Assembly (NCBI GenBank): GCA_041741095.1
Contig: JBGSKQ010000087.1
Span: 61,033 to 125,032, forward strand
DNA from: UBA6168 sp041741095
GTDB lineage: Bacteria; Bacteroidota; Bacteroidia; Chitinophagales; Saprospiraceae
Direction of reading: 5' to 3'
DNA length: 64,000 nt
In this document: positions 16,920 through 24,248 of the stretch, piece by piece
Layout: each line of letters begins with the position of its first letter
How positions within the stretch are numbered: position 1 is the stretch's first letter
Translations under genes and position numbers: made by a program
Notes under the pieces: generated by a model
What the model was told of the DNA's origin: nothing
Seen by the model: the letters and a program-made list of their open reading frames with translations, nothing else
Databases searched by the model: none

Positions 16920-18050
16920 ATGCAACAAAACACCGACCCATTGTACATCACCCGCTTTGTGGCGGCGATGTCTATCGTTATCCATCATTTTCTGCCTTTT
17001 GAATATAGGCAGGGTAGCTGGGAGAACCTCACGCACAATTTCAACGAGGGCGTAAATTATTTTTACATCCTCTCAGGTTTTGTGATGGTCATAGCCTATC
17101 AAAAAGCTATCTTCAACAACAATGATGCGTTTCCCAAGGTAAAATATTGGGTAAAACGTTTTGCCCGTATTTATCCGGTATATTTGCTGGCATTGCTCGC
17201 TACTTTGTTTTTCCATTTTTTCATAAAAGATACCTTCACCAGTGTATGGGAGCGGCTGCCGTTTGAGGCGGCCATGTTGCAGACTTGGGTGAATTTTGGC
17301 TCTATCAATTCTCCTGCATGGTCTGTTTCCTGCGAAGTGTTCTTTTATTTCCTATTCCCATTTTTCATTTTAAAACTTGGGGCATTATCGGGTAAAAAGC
17401 TGCTGCAAAGCGCCCGTTTTTTCTATTTGTTGATATTATTGCTGACCATTTTGGGCGTTAGTGCCAATATGTATCTCCAGGAAAATCCGTCAGCATTATC
17501 TTCTTTTTTCTATGGTTTTATAGTTTACCATCCTGTTTTGCGTATTTGGGCTTTCATTATTGGTGTTTTGAGCGGAATTTGGTTTTTGAAAAATGGGCAT
17601 GTAATGCAGCAGATAAAAGCTTACAGCGCCCATATCTTAGTTTTTTCAATAGTGGCTATTTTGGCCATATTTACTTTAGTGCCAGTAAAGCACAGCATTT
17701 TGTTTACTTATGGCATTATGGTTCCGCTCTATTTTCTGTCCCTCATTGCTTTATGCAGTTTGGAAGGGAAGGCATATAAAGCATTGTCGAGCAAGTCTTG
17801 TATATTTTTAGGGGACATCAGCTATGGAATTTATATACTGCAAGTACCAGTGCAAATGTTTTTTGCATATTATATAATGCCAACAAACACGCTATTTGGC
17901 TTCTTCCTATATTCAATAATCCTTATTTTACTGTCCGCCTTTTCTTATGTTGTACTTGAAAAACCCACGAGGAATGTGTTGGCAACATTTCTCTTAAAAA
18001 CGTTTGCAAGAAAGGGGTCAGTAGCCACCTCTAAAGTTCATGCACAATGA
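16920..18050 (+). CDS. Acyltransferase family 3 membrane protein
   Basis: A protein of 376 residues with about ten membrane segments. The N-terminal RFVAAMSIVIHHFLPF stretch contains the conserved arginine and the His-His pair of acyltransferase 3 proteins; NYFYILSGFVMVIAY and KRFARIYPVYLLALL are the other family landmarks. Such proteins pass acyl, usually acetyl, groups across the membrane and onto polysaccharide hydroxyls. Its stop overlaps the ATG of the following FkbM methyltransferase (ATGA), showing tight coupling. The SGNH proteins of the locus could act as its periplasmic partners. The gene is richer in A and T than its neighbours in its second half. Confidence 0.88.
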   Translation: MQQNTDPLYITRFVAAMSIVIHHFLPFEYRQGSWENLTHNFNEGVNYFYILSGFVMVIAYQKAIFNNNDAFPKVKYWVKRFARIYPVYLLALLATLFFHFFIKDTFTSVWERLPFEAAMLQTWVNFGSINSPAWSVSCEVFFYFLFPFFILKLGALSGKKLLQSARFFYLLILLLTILGVSANMYLQENPSALSSFFYGFIVYHPVLRIWAFIIGVLSGIWFLKNGHVMQQIKAYSAHILVFSIVAILAIFTLVPVKHSILFTYGIMVPLYFLSLIALCSLEGKAYKALSSKSCIFLGDISYGIYILQVPVQMFFAYYIMPTNTLFGFFLYSIILILLSAFSYVVLEKPTRNVLATFLLKTFARKGSVATSKVHAQ

Positions 18051-19186
18051 ATACCAGTCAAATTCATGCAACCGAGTTCAGGCAATTGTTGAAAGAGAAA
18101 GTATTTTCAAACCTCAATAATTATCATTCCGACAATTCAGATCATTTTCGATTAAACAGGAACAATGGGCACGACGGCTTTATTTACAAATTAAAACGGA
18201 CGGCCCGCACCTCGGCCAGGAGCATGCTCAAAGGCATCAGGTGGTACAGCAGCGATTTCTTCAATTTGATTATAGATCAAATGAATGAGGTCACGGATTC
18301 CTTTGCCTATTTGTATAATATATTGGAAGACGAGCATTCTAAAGCCTTGTTGCTTGAAGTTGGGGCATTTAGGATATTGGGAAGTACCAGGGTAAGGCTG
18401 CCGCTTAGCAATTCCGACTATTGGCTTGGGATTAAGAAAATAGAGGATCTGGCCGATGTAAAGGAATACATTGAACCGGGTTTTGAAAATTTCAAATTGT
18501 TTAAATTCGACCTGGGGAATATTGGCTACCCTATTAAGCTGTATTTCAACAGCCAGGGTATCTACACGGATTTTGTCCTGAAGCAATATGAATACAATAT
18601 TGGCAATACTGAAATACAAGTAAACGAAGGCGATACGGTCATTGACGGCGGCGGCTGTTGGGGCGATACGGCCTTGTTTTTTTCGCACCACGCCGGGAAA
18701 TCGGGGAGAGTATATTCATTTGAGTTTATTCCGGGCAATATTTCTATTTTTAATAAAAACACAGCATTAAACCCTAACCATAAAAATATTGAAATTTTAG
18801 AAAATCCGCTATGGTCAGTGAGCGATAAAAAAATGTTTTTTGTGGACGATGGGCCAGCCAGCAAAGTCTTTTTCGAGAAGCCGGATGAGTATTCGGGCAA
18901 GACTCAAACCATGGCCATTGATGATTTTATACAACAACACAATATCGAAAAGTTGGATTTTATCAAACTGGATATTGAGGGTGCCGAATTGGAGGCATTG
19001 AAAGGAGCTAAAAACACCTTGTTGAAGCACAGGCCCAAACTAGCCATAGCATTGTACCACGACGTAAAAGATTTTTTTAGAATACCCCAGTTTTTAAACG
19101 AATTGCACCTTGGCTACAAATTTTTTATTGACCATTTTACCATCCACCACGAGGAAACGATTTTATTTGCTTCCGTAGATACTTAA
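18047..19186 (+). CDS. FkbM family methyltransferase with long N-terminal region
   Basis: A protein of 379 residues. The first 190 residues have no landmark that I recognise. The methyltransferase domain follows: motif I in VNEGDTVIDGGGCWGDTALFF, then the YSFEFIPGNISIFNKNTALNP segment, and the FkbM signature LDFIKLDIEGAELEAL near residue 308, with a conserved AIALYH strand near the end. It probably O-methylates a glycan residue. The start codon overlaps the stop of the acyltransferase. After the stop lie about 140 bases containing a TGATCCTAAAGGATCA palindrome (19229-19244) and no gene. Confidence 0.87.
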   Translation: MNTSQIHATEFRQLLKEKVFSNLNNYHSDNSDHFRLNRNNGHDGFIYKLKRTARTSARSMLKGIRWYSSDFFNLIIDQMNEVTDSFAYLYNILEDEHSKALLLEVGAFRILGSTRVRLPLSNSDYWLGIKKIEDLADVKEYIEPGFENFKLFKFDLGNIGYPIKLYFNSQGIYTDFVLKQYEYNIGNTEIQVNEGDTVIDGGGCWGDTALFFSHHAGKSGRVYSFEFIPGNISIFNKNTALNPNHKNIEILENPLWSVSDKKMFFVDDGPASKVFFEKPDEYSGKTQTMAIDDFIQQHNIEKLDFIKLDIEGAELEALKGAKNTLLKHRPKLAIALYHDVKDFFRIPQFLNELHLGYKFFIDHFTIHHEETILFASVDT

Positions 19187-19330
19187 TTTAACACAGTGCC
19201 CAGGACAAATAGTCATTGGCACTGAATATGATCCTAAAGGATCAAAATCATTCACAATAATTTACACCACCCGTTCCGGCACGATGCTGACCTTCAAAAA
19301 TCAACAGCCGGGGCAATAAAACTGCAAAAA

Positions 19331-19480
19331 ATGGATTTCGTAAAAGACCTTTGGAACTTCCTAAAAGAGCGCAAAAAGTGGTGGCTTATGCCTGTCATCA
19401 TTGTCTTGTTGCTCATTGGTGTGCTCATCGTCATCGGTGGCAGCAGTGCAGTCGCACCATTTATCTACACCTTGTTCTAA
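19331..19480 (+). CDS. DUF5989 family small membrane protein
   Basis: A 49-residue protein beginning MDFVKDLWNFLKERKKWW, followed by one hydrophobic membrane segment (residues 19-38) and a short end containing SAVAPFIYTLF. This matches the DUF5989 pattern: amphipathic charged N-terminus, one helix, conserved P-F-I-Y end. DUF5989 genes are typically found next to SxtJ, carbamoyltransferase and SGNH genes, exactly as here. The role is unknown; a partner subunit for the SxtJ protein or the carbamoyltransferase is possible. It is separated from the SxtJ gene by a 65-base word array. Confidence 0.82.
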   Translation: MDFVKDLWNFLKERKKWWLMPVIIVLLLIGVLIVIGGSSAVAPFIYTLF

Positions 19481-19492
19481 AATTTTGAAAGT

Positions 19493-19557
19493 GGCTACAT
19501 GGCTGAATGGTCTTACCGTTTAACCATGTGGCCATCTAACCATTCAACCATCCAACA
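19493..19557. repeat. CCATTCAACCATCCAAC / ATGGTTGAATGG word array
   Basis: The gap between the DUF5989 and SxtJ genes consists of words of the type ACCATNNNNCCAT (CTACATGGCTGAATGG, TAACCATGTGGCCAT, CTAACCATTCAACCAT). No promoter or gene can be seen in it. Confidence 0.65.
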
Positions 19558-19923
19558 ATGACTACTGCTAAAGTAAAATACCAGGAAACCTGCCTTGTCA
19601 TCATGACGGGCCTGCTCGTTTTCTGGTTCGTTTACCATGTAAAAGTCCTCATTACCATTGCCATCGCCATTGGTATTATCGGGGCTTTCATTCCTTCCAT
19701 CGCCAAGTGGATTCACTGGGCTTGGTACAAACTGGCCGACGGCATGGGCTGGGTCATGTCGAAAGTGCTGCTTTCGGCGATTTTTTTCCTCTTTCTGTTC
19801 CCTATCGCCTTGCTTTACAGGATGTTCAGCAAGGATACGCTGCAACTAAAGAAGAAAACAGAATCTTACTGGACCAAGCGCAGCCACAAATACATAGACA
19901 AAGATCTGGAGCATGTCTGGTAA
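19558..19923 (+). CDS. SxtJ family membrane protein
   Basis: A 121-residue membrane protein with hydrophobic stretches at about residues 12-50 (likely two helices) and 70-90, a central WIHWAWYKLADGMGWVMSKVLLS block and a basic end containing SYWTKR and DLEHVW. This is the SxtJ pattern; the family name comes from a gene of unknown function in the saxitoxin cluster, and members accompany carbamoyltransferases in many bacterial glycan loci. The conserved pairing with DUF5989 and NodU-type genes is seen here. Its role is unknown; it may organise the modification enzymes at the membrane. Confidence 0.83.
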   Translation: MTTAKVKYQETCLVIMTGLLVFWFVYHVKVLITIAIAIGIIGAFIPSIAKWIHWAWYKLADGMGWVMSKVLLSAIFFLFLFPIALLYRMFSKDTLQLKKKTESYWTKRSHKYIDKDLEHVW

Positions 19924-19961
19924 AAACGGGGGCTATAACCTGTCCAAATCAGCTTTGAACA

Positions 19962-20990
19962 ATGGCTGAAAAGGAACAAAAAACCACCATCACCTGGAAG
20001 CAGAAACTGGCCCTCGTGCTGTTTTCCACTTTCCTGACCTTGGGTATGGTGGCCGTGGCCGGGCATTTTGTCAAAATAGGCGGCGAGCGGCTCAACCGCA
20101 AGCTGGTGCTGAAAGCCTGGTACATGAAAAACGAGTGGCTCGGCCCTGCGAAAATCGGGATTTACCATCTCGATGACACGTATGGCTGGCGCCACATACC
20201 CTCCTCGTCCGGCAGGCAGTTTGAGCCTTATGGCTTCAACGTCAAATACCACATTGACGAAAAAGGGAACCGGGTGACAAAGGGTACTTATGATTTGCCA
20301 AAAATCCTCGTGCTCGGCTGTAGTTTTACCTTTGGCCACGGCGTGGAAGACAATGAGGCTTACCCCATGCTCCTTTCCCAAAATTTCACTTCCAATAAGG
20401 TGGTAAATGCGGCGACCAATGGCTGGGGCACCGTGCAGGCCTGGCTCCGGCTGCAAGAAGAATTGGCACAAAACCAGGACATCCGGCTGGTGGTGTATGG
20501 CTTCATCGGCCATCACCGTCACCGCAACTACCGGCGTCAATCCTGGTTGGACATGTTGGGAAAATACGGCCGTCAAAACGTCCATGTGGAAGCCGAAAAT
20601 GGTAAAATCGTACAGCATGGCCTGTCCGATAAATCCAGGGACGGGCTTGCCGATGAATCGGTTTTGGTACCGAAGGAGAAAGAGGTGACCCAATTGTTAA
20701 TAGCAGAGATGAAGGCCGCCTGCGATGAGCGTGGAATACCTTTCCTGATAGCCTATTTGCCCGATGACAAGGGGCATGATTTTGCCAATGAAATCGTGCA
20801 AACGGTTGGTTCTGAGCATTTTATTGACTTGAGAAACTCCATTGACTACGCCAGCATCAACAATGGCGTGGACGGCCACCCCACTGCTGACGGCCACCGC
20901 CAAATAGCCGAACAGCTTGCGCCCATTCTTCAAAAAATGCTGTCACAAGCAATGCCCGTGCAGGTGTCCACCGAAAAAATCCAGCAATAA
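19962..20990 (+). CDS. SGNH/GDSL-family membrane-anchored protein (tandem copy A)
   Basis: A protein of 342 residues. A short cytoplasmic start (MAEKEQKTTITWKQK) is followed by one membrane segment (residues 17-36), then a periplasmic SGNH domain. The nucleophile block is LVLGCSFTFGHGVEDNE near residue 113, and the DGHPTADGH block near the end supplies Asp and His. It aligns over its whole length with the next gene, so the two are tandem duplicates. Gap to the next gene is two bases. In this context a role in acyl transfer to or from the glycan is likely, perhaps with the acyltransferase 3 protein. Confidence 0.82.
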   Translation: MAEKEQKTTITWKQKLALVLFSTFLTLGMVAVAGHFVKIGGERLNRKLVLKAWYMKNEWLGPAKIGIYHLDDTYGWRHIPSSSGRQFEPYGFNVKYHIDEKGNRVTKGTYDLPKILVLGCSFTFGHGVEDNEAYPMLLSQNFTSNKVVNAATNGWGTVQAWLRLQEELAQNQDIRLVVYGFIGHHRHRNYRRQSWLDMLGKYGRQNVHVEAENGKIVQHGLSDKSRDGLADESVLVPKEKEVTQLLIAEMKAACDERGIPFLIAYLPDDKGHDFANEIVQTVGSEHFIDLRNSIDYASINNGVDGHPTADGHRQIAEQLAPILQKMLSQAMPVQVSTEKIQQ

Positions 20991-20992
20991 GT

Positions 20993-22024
20993 TTGGCTGA
21001 AAAAAAGCATACGAAGGTTACCTTTTTGCAAAAAATAGCCCTGATGGCGGGTTCGACCATTTTTGCACTGGCGCTGGTGCTGGGATTGGGCAGTTTTGTG
21101 AAATATGGCGACGGAACGTTCACCAAGGCCATCGTGCTGAAAAGCTGGCAAGCCAAAAACAACATTTTCGGGGAAGCTGAAATTGGCATTTTTGAAATGG
21201 ACACCTTGTTCGGCTGGAAGCTCAAGCCCAATGCTGTTGGTCGCCACTTCCAGCCGTATGGTTTTAGGGTAAAATACCACATTGATGAGGAGGGCCATCG
21301 GGTGACGCCCGGCAGTTACGATTTGCCAAAAGTCCTATTCATCGGCGGCAGTTTTTCTTTCGGCCACGGCGTGAAGGACGACGAGAATTTCATCTGGCGT
21401 TTGGGCGAAAATTTTCCGTCCTATAAAATGATCAATGGCTGTACAATGGCCTGGGGCACGGCGCAGTCATGGCTCCAATTGCAGAAAGAGCTTCAAAGCA
21501 CCGACGACGTACAAATGGTCGTGTACGGTTTTATCACGCATCACCTGCACCGCAACTACGTCCGCAAGGAATGGTTGGATTTGGTAAAATCATGGGGGCG
21601 GCAAAACCCGCATTTTGAAATAGAAAATGGCCAACTGGTGAATAAAGGGCTGGCCGATCCGGAAAAGGACGCCTTGCCGCTGGACGAAGATTTGAAGAAA
21701 AAAGAAAGGCAAATCACGCTGCGTTTTTTGCAGGAAATGAAAGCTTTTTGTGATGCCCATTCCATTCCATTCCTCACGGTTTATCTGCCCGATGGGGAGG
21801 AGAGCGATTTTGACGAAGAGATAAGTTCAGTGCTTTCGCCTGCTGAATTGTTGGATATGCGGAAAACCTTGCCCTATAATAACATCCGCCTAAAAGGCGA
21901 CTCGCACCCCAGCCCTGAAGGCCACCGGGAAATCGCCGGGCAATTGGCGCCCGTGCTCGGAAATATATTAGAAAACAAATCTGCGCTCACGGCAGATACT
22001 GCCCATTTAGATTTGGCCCAATAA
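20993..22024 (+). CDS. SGNH/GDSL-family membrane-anchored protein (tandem copy B)
   Basis: A protein of 343 residues that parallels the preceding one from its first residue (AEKKHTKVTFLQKIALMAGS versus AEKEQKTTITWKQKLALVLF), which fixes the start at TTG 20993. It has the same single membrane segment, the nucleophile block LFIGGSFSFGHGVKDDE and the DSHPSPEGH block with Asp and His. Both catalytic blocks are kept in both copies, so neither is an obvious pseudoenzyme. The two may act on different positions or acyl groups. Downstream lies a perfect hairpin (22037-22065). Confidence 0.82.
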   Translation: MAEKKHTKVTFLQKIALMAGSTIFALALVLGLGSFVKYGDGTFTKAIVLKSWQAKNNIFGEAEIGIFEMDTLFGWKLKPNAVGRHFQPYGFRVKYHIDEEGHRVTPGSYDLPKVLFIGGSFSFGHGVKDDENFIWRLGENFPSYKMINGCTMAWGTAQSWLQLQKELQSTDDVQMVVYGFITHHLHRNYVRKEWLDLVKSWGRQNPHFEIENGQLVNKGLADPEKDALPLDEDLKKKERQITLRFLQEMKAFCDAHSIPFLTVYLPDGEESDFDEEISSVLSPAELLDMRKTLPYNNIRLKGDSHPSPEGHREIAGQLAPVLGNILENKSALTADTAHLDLAQ

Positions 22025-22036
22025 GGCATCTTTAAG

Positions 22037-22065
22037 CGTCGTCGGGGTTCAAAACCCCGACGACG
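22037..22065. repeat. Perfect 13-bp hairpin CGTCGTCGGGGTT (second copy)
   Basis: Arms 22037-22049 and 22053-22065 are exact inverted copies with a three-base loop. It is the same element as at 9361-9392, but one stem pair is G-C here and A-T there, a compensatory change. Confidence 0.8.
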
Positions 22066-22094
22066 TTATCAAACTAACCCAAACTATCCCCCTT

Positions 22095-23240
22095 TTGAAA
22101 ATCCTGCACATCATCCCCACTTACAAGCCGGCATATATTTATGGAGGGCCTATTTTTTCCGTCAGTTTGCTGTGCGAAAATTTGGCAAAAGCTGGCCACG
22201 ATGTGCTCATGCTGACCACCACCGCCAATGGCCCCAACGAACTCGATGTGCCAAAGGGAACTGTGCAAAACGTGGACGGTGTGCCGACTATATATTACCA
22301 CCGCTACACGAAAGACCACACGCACCTCGCCCCGGCGCTCATTTGGCATGTTTTCAAAAAATGCAAAAGCTACGACGCCGTACACATCCATTCCTGGTGG
22401 AATATTCCTGTCATACTTTGTGTGTTGTCGTGCTGGCTTCGTGGGGTGAAGCCCGTGCTATCGCCTAGGGGCATGTTGAGCGGTTTTACTTTTGATCAAA
22501 ACAGCTCATCGGGGAAGGCCATTTTTCACCGCACGATAGGTAAGTTTCTCCTAAAAAAGACACGCCTTCACCTGACGGCAGAAGCGGAACAGCAAGAGGC
22601 GGCGCATATTGGCACGGAGAGTTTTGTGCTGCCCAATTTTATACAAACGGCAAATTCAGTCCACAGTCTTCGGTCTTCAGACTTCAGTTCGCAGTCTCCA
22701 GCTACTCTTATTTTCCTCTCCCGCATTCATCCCAAAAAAAACCTGGAAGGCTTGATAGAAGCCTTGAGCCTGGTGCATTTCGACATTAGGTTAAAAATAG
22801 CGGGCATGGGCGAGGCCGATTACATTGCGAAGCTGAAAAACTTGGCAACAGAAAAAGGCATCAGCGAAAAAGTGGAATGGGTAGGTGAGCTTTTTGACGA
22901 GGAGAAATTTAGTTTTTATCAAAATGCCGACCTGTTCGTGCTGCCTTCCTTCAATGAAAATTTTGCCAATGTGGTGATCGAGGTGCTTTCCACTGGCACC
23001 CCCGTGATGATTTCGGAGGAAGTGGGGCTGGCAAATTATGTAATGGAAAATGGCCTGGGATGGACTTGTTCCACTACGGCAGCCGATATAGCCAGCAAGC
23101 TGGATGCTATTTTTCAACAAAAAGAAAAACTGGCAGCCATCAGGCTTAAAGCGCCCGCCATCATTGAAAAAGATTTTTCTCCCAAAAACCTTACGGATCA
23201 ATATGTAAGGGAATACCAAAAGCTATCGCAGCGTGTATAG
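22095..23240 (+). CDS. GT4-family glycosyltransferase with repeat-encoded linker
   Basis: A GT-B enzyme of 381 residues starting at TTG (KILHIIPTYKPAYIYGGPIF). The glycine-rich acceptor loop GGPIFSVSLLCENLAKAGH and the LSPRGMLSGF segment are typical of GT4 enzymes. The C-terminal domain carries LIFLSRIHPKKNLEGLIEAL and the E-x7-E segment ENFANVVIEVLSTGTPVM. The linker between the domains, residues about 187-202, is a serine-rich stretch encoded by CAGTCCACAGT words. A word array also begins directly at its stop codon. Donor and acceptor unknown. Confidence 0.87.
   Translation: MKILHIIPTYKPAYIYGGPIFSVSLLCENLAKAGHDVLMLTTTANGPNELDVPKGTVQNVDGVPTIYYHRYTKDHTHLAPALIWHVFKKCKSYDAVHIHSWWNIPVILCVLSCWLRGVKPVLSPRGMLSGFTFDQNSSSGKAIFHRTIGKFLLKKTRLHLTAEAEQQEAAHIGTESFVLPNFIQTANSVHSLRSSDFSSQSPATLIFLSRIHPKKNLEGLIEALSLVHFDIRLKIAGMGEADYIAKLKNLATEKGISEKVEWVGELFDEEKFSFYQNADLFVLPSFNENFANVVIEVLSTGTPVMISEEVGLANYVMENGLGWTCSTTAADIASKLDAIFQQKEKLAAIRLKAPAIIEKDFSPKNLTDQYVREYQKLSQRV
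22655..22698 (+). repeat. CAGTCCACAGTC words in frame inside a glycosyltransferase
   Basis: TTCAGTCCACAGTCTTCGG followed by TCTTCAGACTTCAGTTCGCAG is read in frame as a serine-rich linker between the two Rossmann domains. Same family as 12674-12700. Confidence 0.7.
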
Positions 23241-23242
23241 TC

Positions 23243-23310
23243 AGGCTTCAGTCCACGGTTCACTCCCGATAGCTATCGGGATCAGTCCACAGTCCACGGG
23301 CCACGGGCCA
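23243..23310. repeat. CAGTCCAC word array with palindrome CCCGATAGCTATCGGG (copy 1)
   Basis: Words CTTCAGTCCACGG, CAGTCCACAGTCCACGG and GCCACGGGCCACG surround the 16-nt palindrome at 23265-23280. The 40 bases at 23258-23297 are identical to the reverse complement of 39143-39182. The array lies between the stop of one glycosyltransferase and the likely TTG start of the next. Confidence 0.85.
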
Positions 23311-23313
23311 CGT

Positions 23314-24225
23314 TTGGCGGATTTCACCTTTGTCATCCTTACTTTCAATGAGGAGCAGCACCTGCCACGGCTGCTTGCTTCCATTGCCCCGCTGGAGGCC
23401 CCGGTTTTCATTTTGGACAGCGGAAGCACGGATGCAACACTTGAAATAGCAAGGGAATTAGGGGCAACAATTGCCTACAATGCCTTTGTCAACCATCCGA
23501 AACAATGGGATTTTGCACTTCATCATTTCCCCATTAAAACGCCCTGGACAATCGGCCTGGACGCCGACCAGATCGTGACCCCGGAGTTGTTGGCTTTGTT
23601 GAAAAATTTTAAAGATAAAGAGGTGCCAGCTTCAGTGAACGGCATTTTTTTCAACCGAAAAAACTATTTCAAAGGCAGGTGGATAAAGCACGGTGGTTAT
23701 TTTCCAAAATACCTCCTGAAAATGTTCCGCACGGGTATCGGGCATTCGGACCTGAACCAAAACATGGACCACCGCTTCATCGTGCCGGGTGGCACTTTGC
23801 TTTGGAAAACGGGCTATTTGATTGAAGAAAACCTAAAGGAAAACGAGATAGAATTTTGGATAGCTAAGCACAACAAATACAGCACCCTACAGGCTCAGGA
23901 GGAAATGGAGCGGAAAACGGGCGATAGGGCACACGCTACCGAAACCAAGTTTTTCGGCAACCCCGACGAGCGCATGGCATGGTTTAGGGGTTTATGGTGG
24001 AAAATGCCCCTGTTCGTGCGGCCAATGGCTTATTTCACCTGGCGGTATTTTTTCAAACTGGGATTTTTGGACGGCAAGCAGGGATTTATTTTTCATTTCC
24101 TACAAGCATTTTGGTATCGCTTGCTCATTGACATAAAAATAGACGAACAACGAAACGATAAACATCCCAAACCCACCGATGATGAAGCTCTACGGTCTCC
24201 AATACGGAAGGCCGAGGCTGTGTAG
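23314..24225 (+). CDS. Glycosyltransferase family 2 (WaaE/KdtX-like)
   Basis: About 303 residues. The GT-A domain starts with FTFVILTFNEEQHLPRLL, includes FILDSGSTDATLEIA and the metal-binding GLDADQIVTPELL. This arrangement, with the FNEEQHL and LDADQ blocks, fits the WaaE/KdtX-like glucosyltransferase group of GT2. After the catalytic domain there is a WFRGLWWKMPLFVRPMAYFTWRYF hydrophobic region, a likely membrane contact. TTG at 23314 is preferred as start; a GTG at 23233 would add 27 residues read from the repeat array. Preceded and followed by other polysaccharide genes. Confidence 0.85.
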   Translation: MADFTFVILTFNEEQHLPRLLASIAPLEAPVFILDSGSTDATLEIARELGATIAYNAFVNHPKQWDFALHHFPIKTPWTIGLDADQIVTPELLALLKNFKDKEVPASVNGIFFNRKNYFKGRWIKHGGYFPKYLLKMFRTGIGHSDLNQNMDHRFIVPGGTLLWKTGYLIEENLKENEIEFWIAKHNKYSTLQAQEEMERKTGDRAHATETKFFGNPDERMAWFRGLWWKMPLFVRPMAYFTWRYFFKLGFLDGKQGFIFHFLQAFWYRLLIDIKIDEQRNDKHPKPTDDEALRSPIRKAEAV

Positions 24226-24248
24226 ATGTATAAACCAAAACAACTTTA

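Noticed and set aside
23233..23313. GTG start of the GT2 gene, giving 27 extra residues
   Set aside because: These residues are read from the CAGTCCAC array and palindrome; a TTG directly before the first GT strand fits the locus better.
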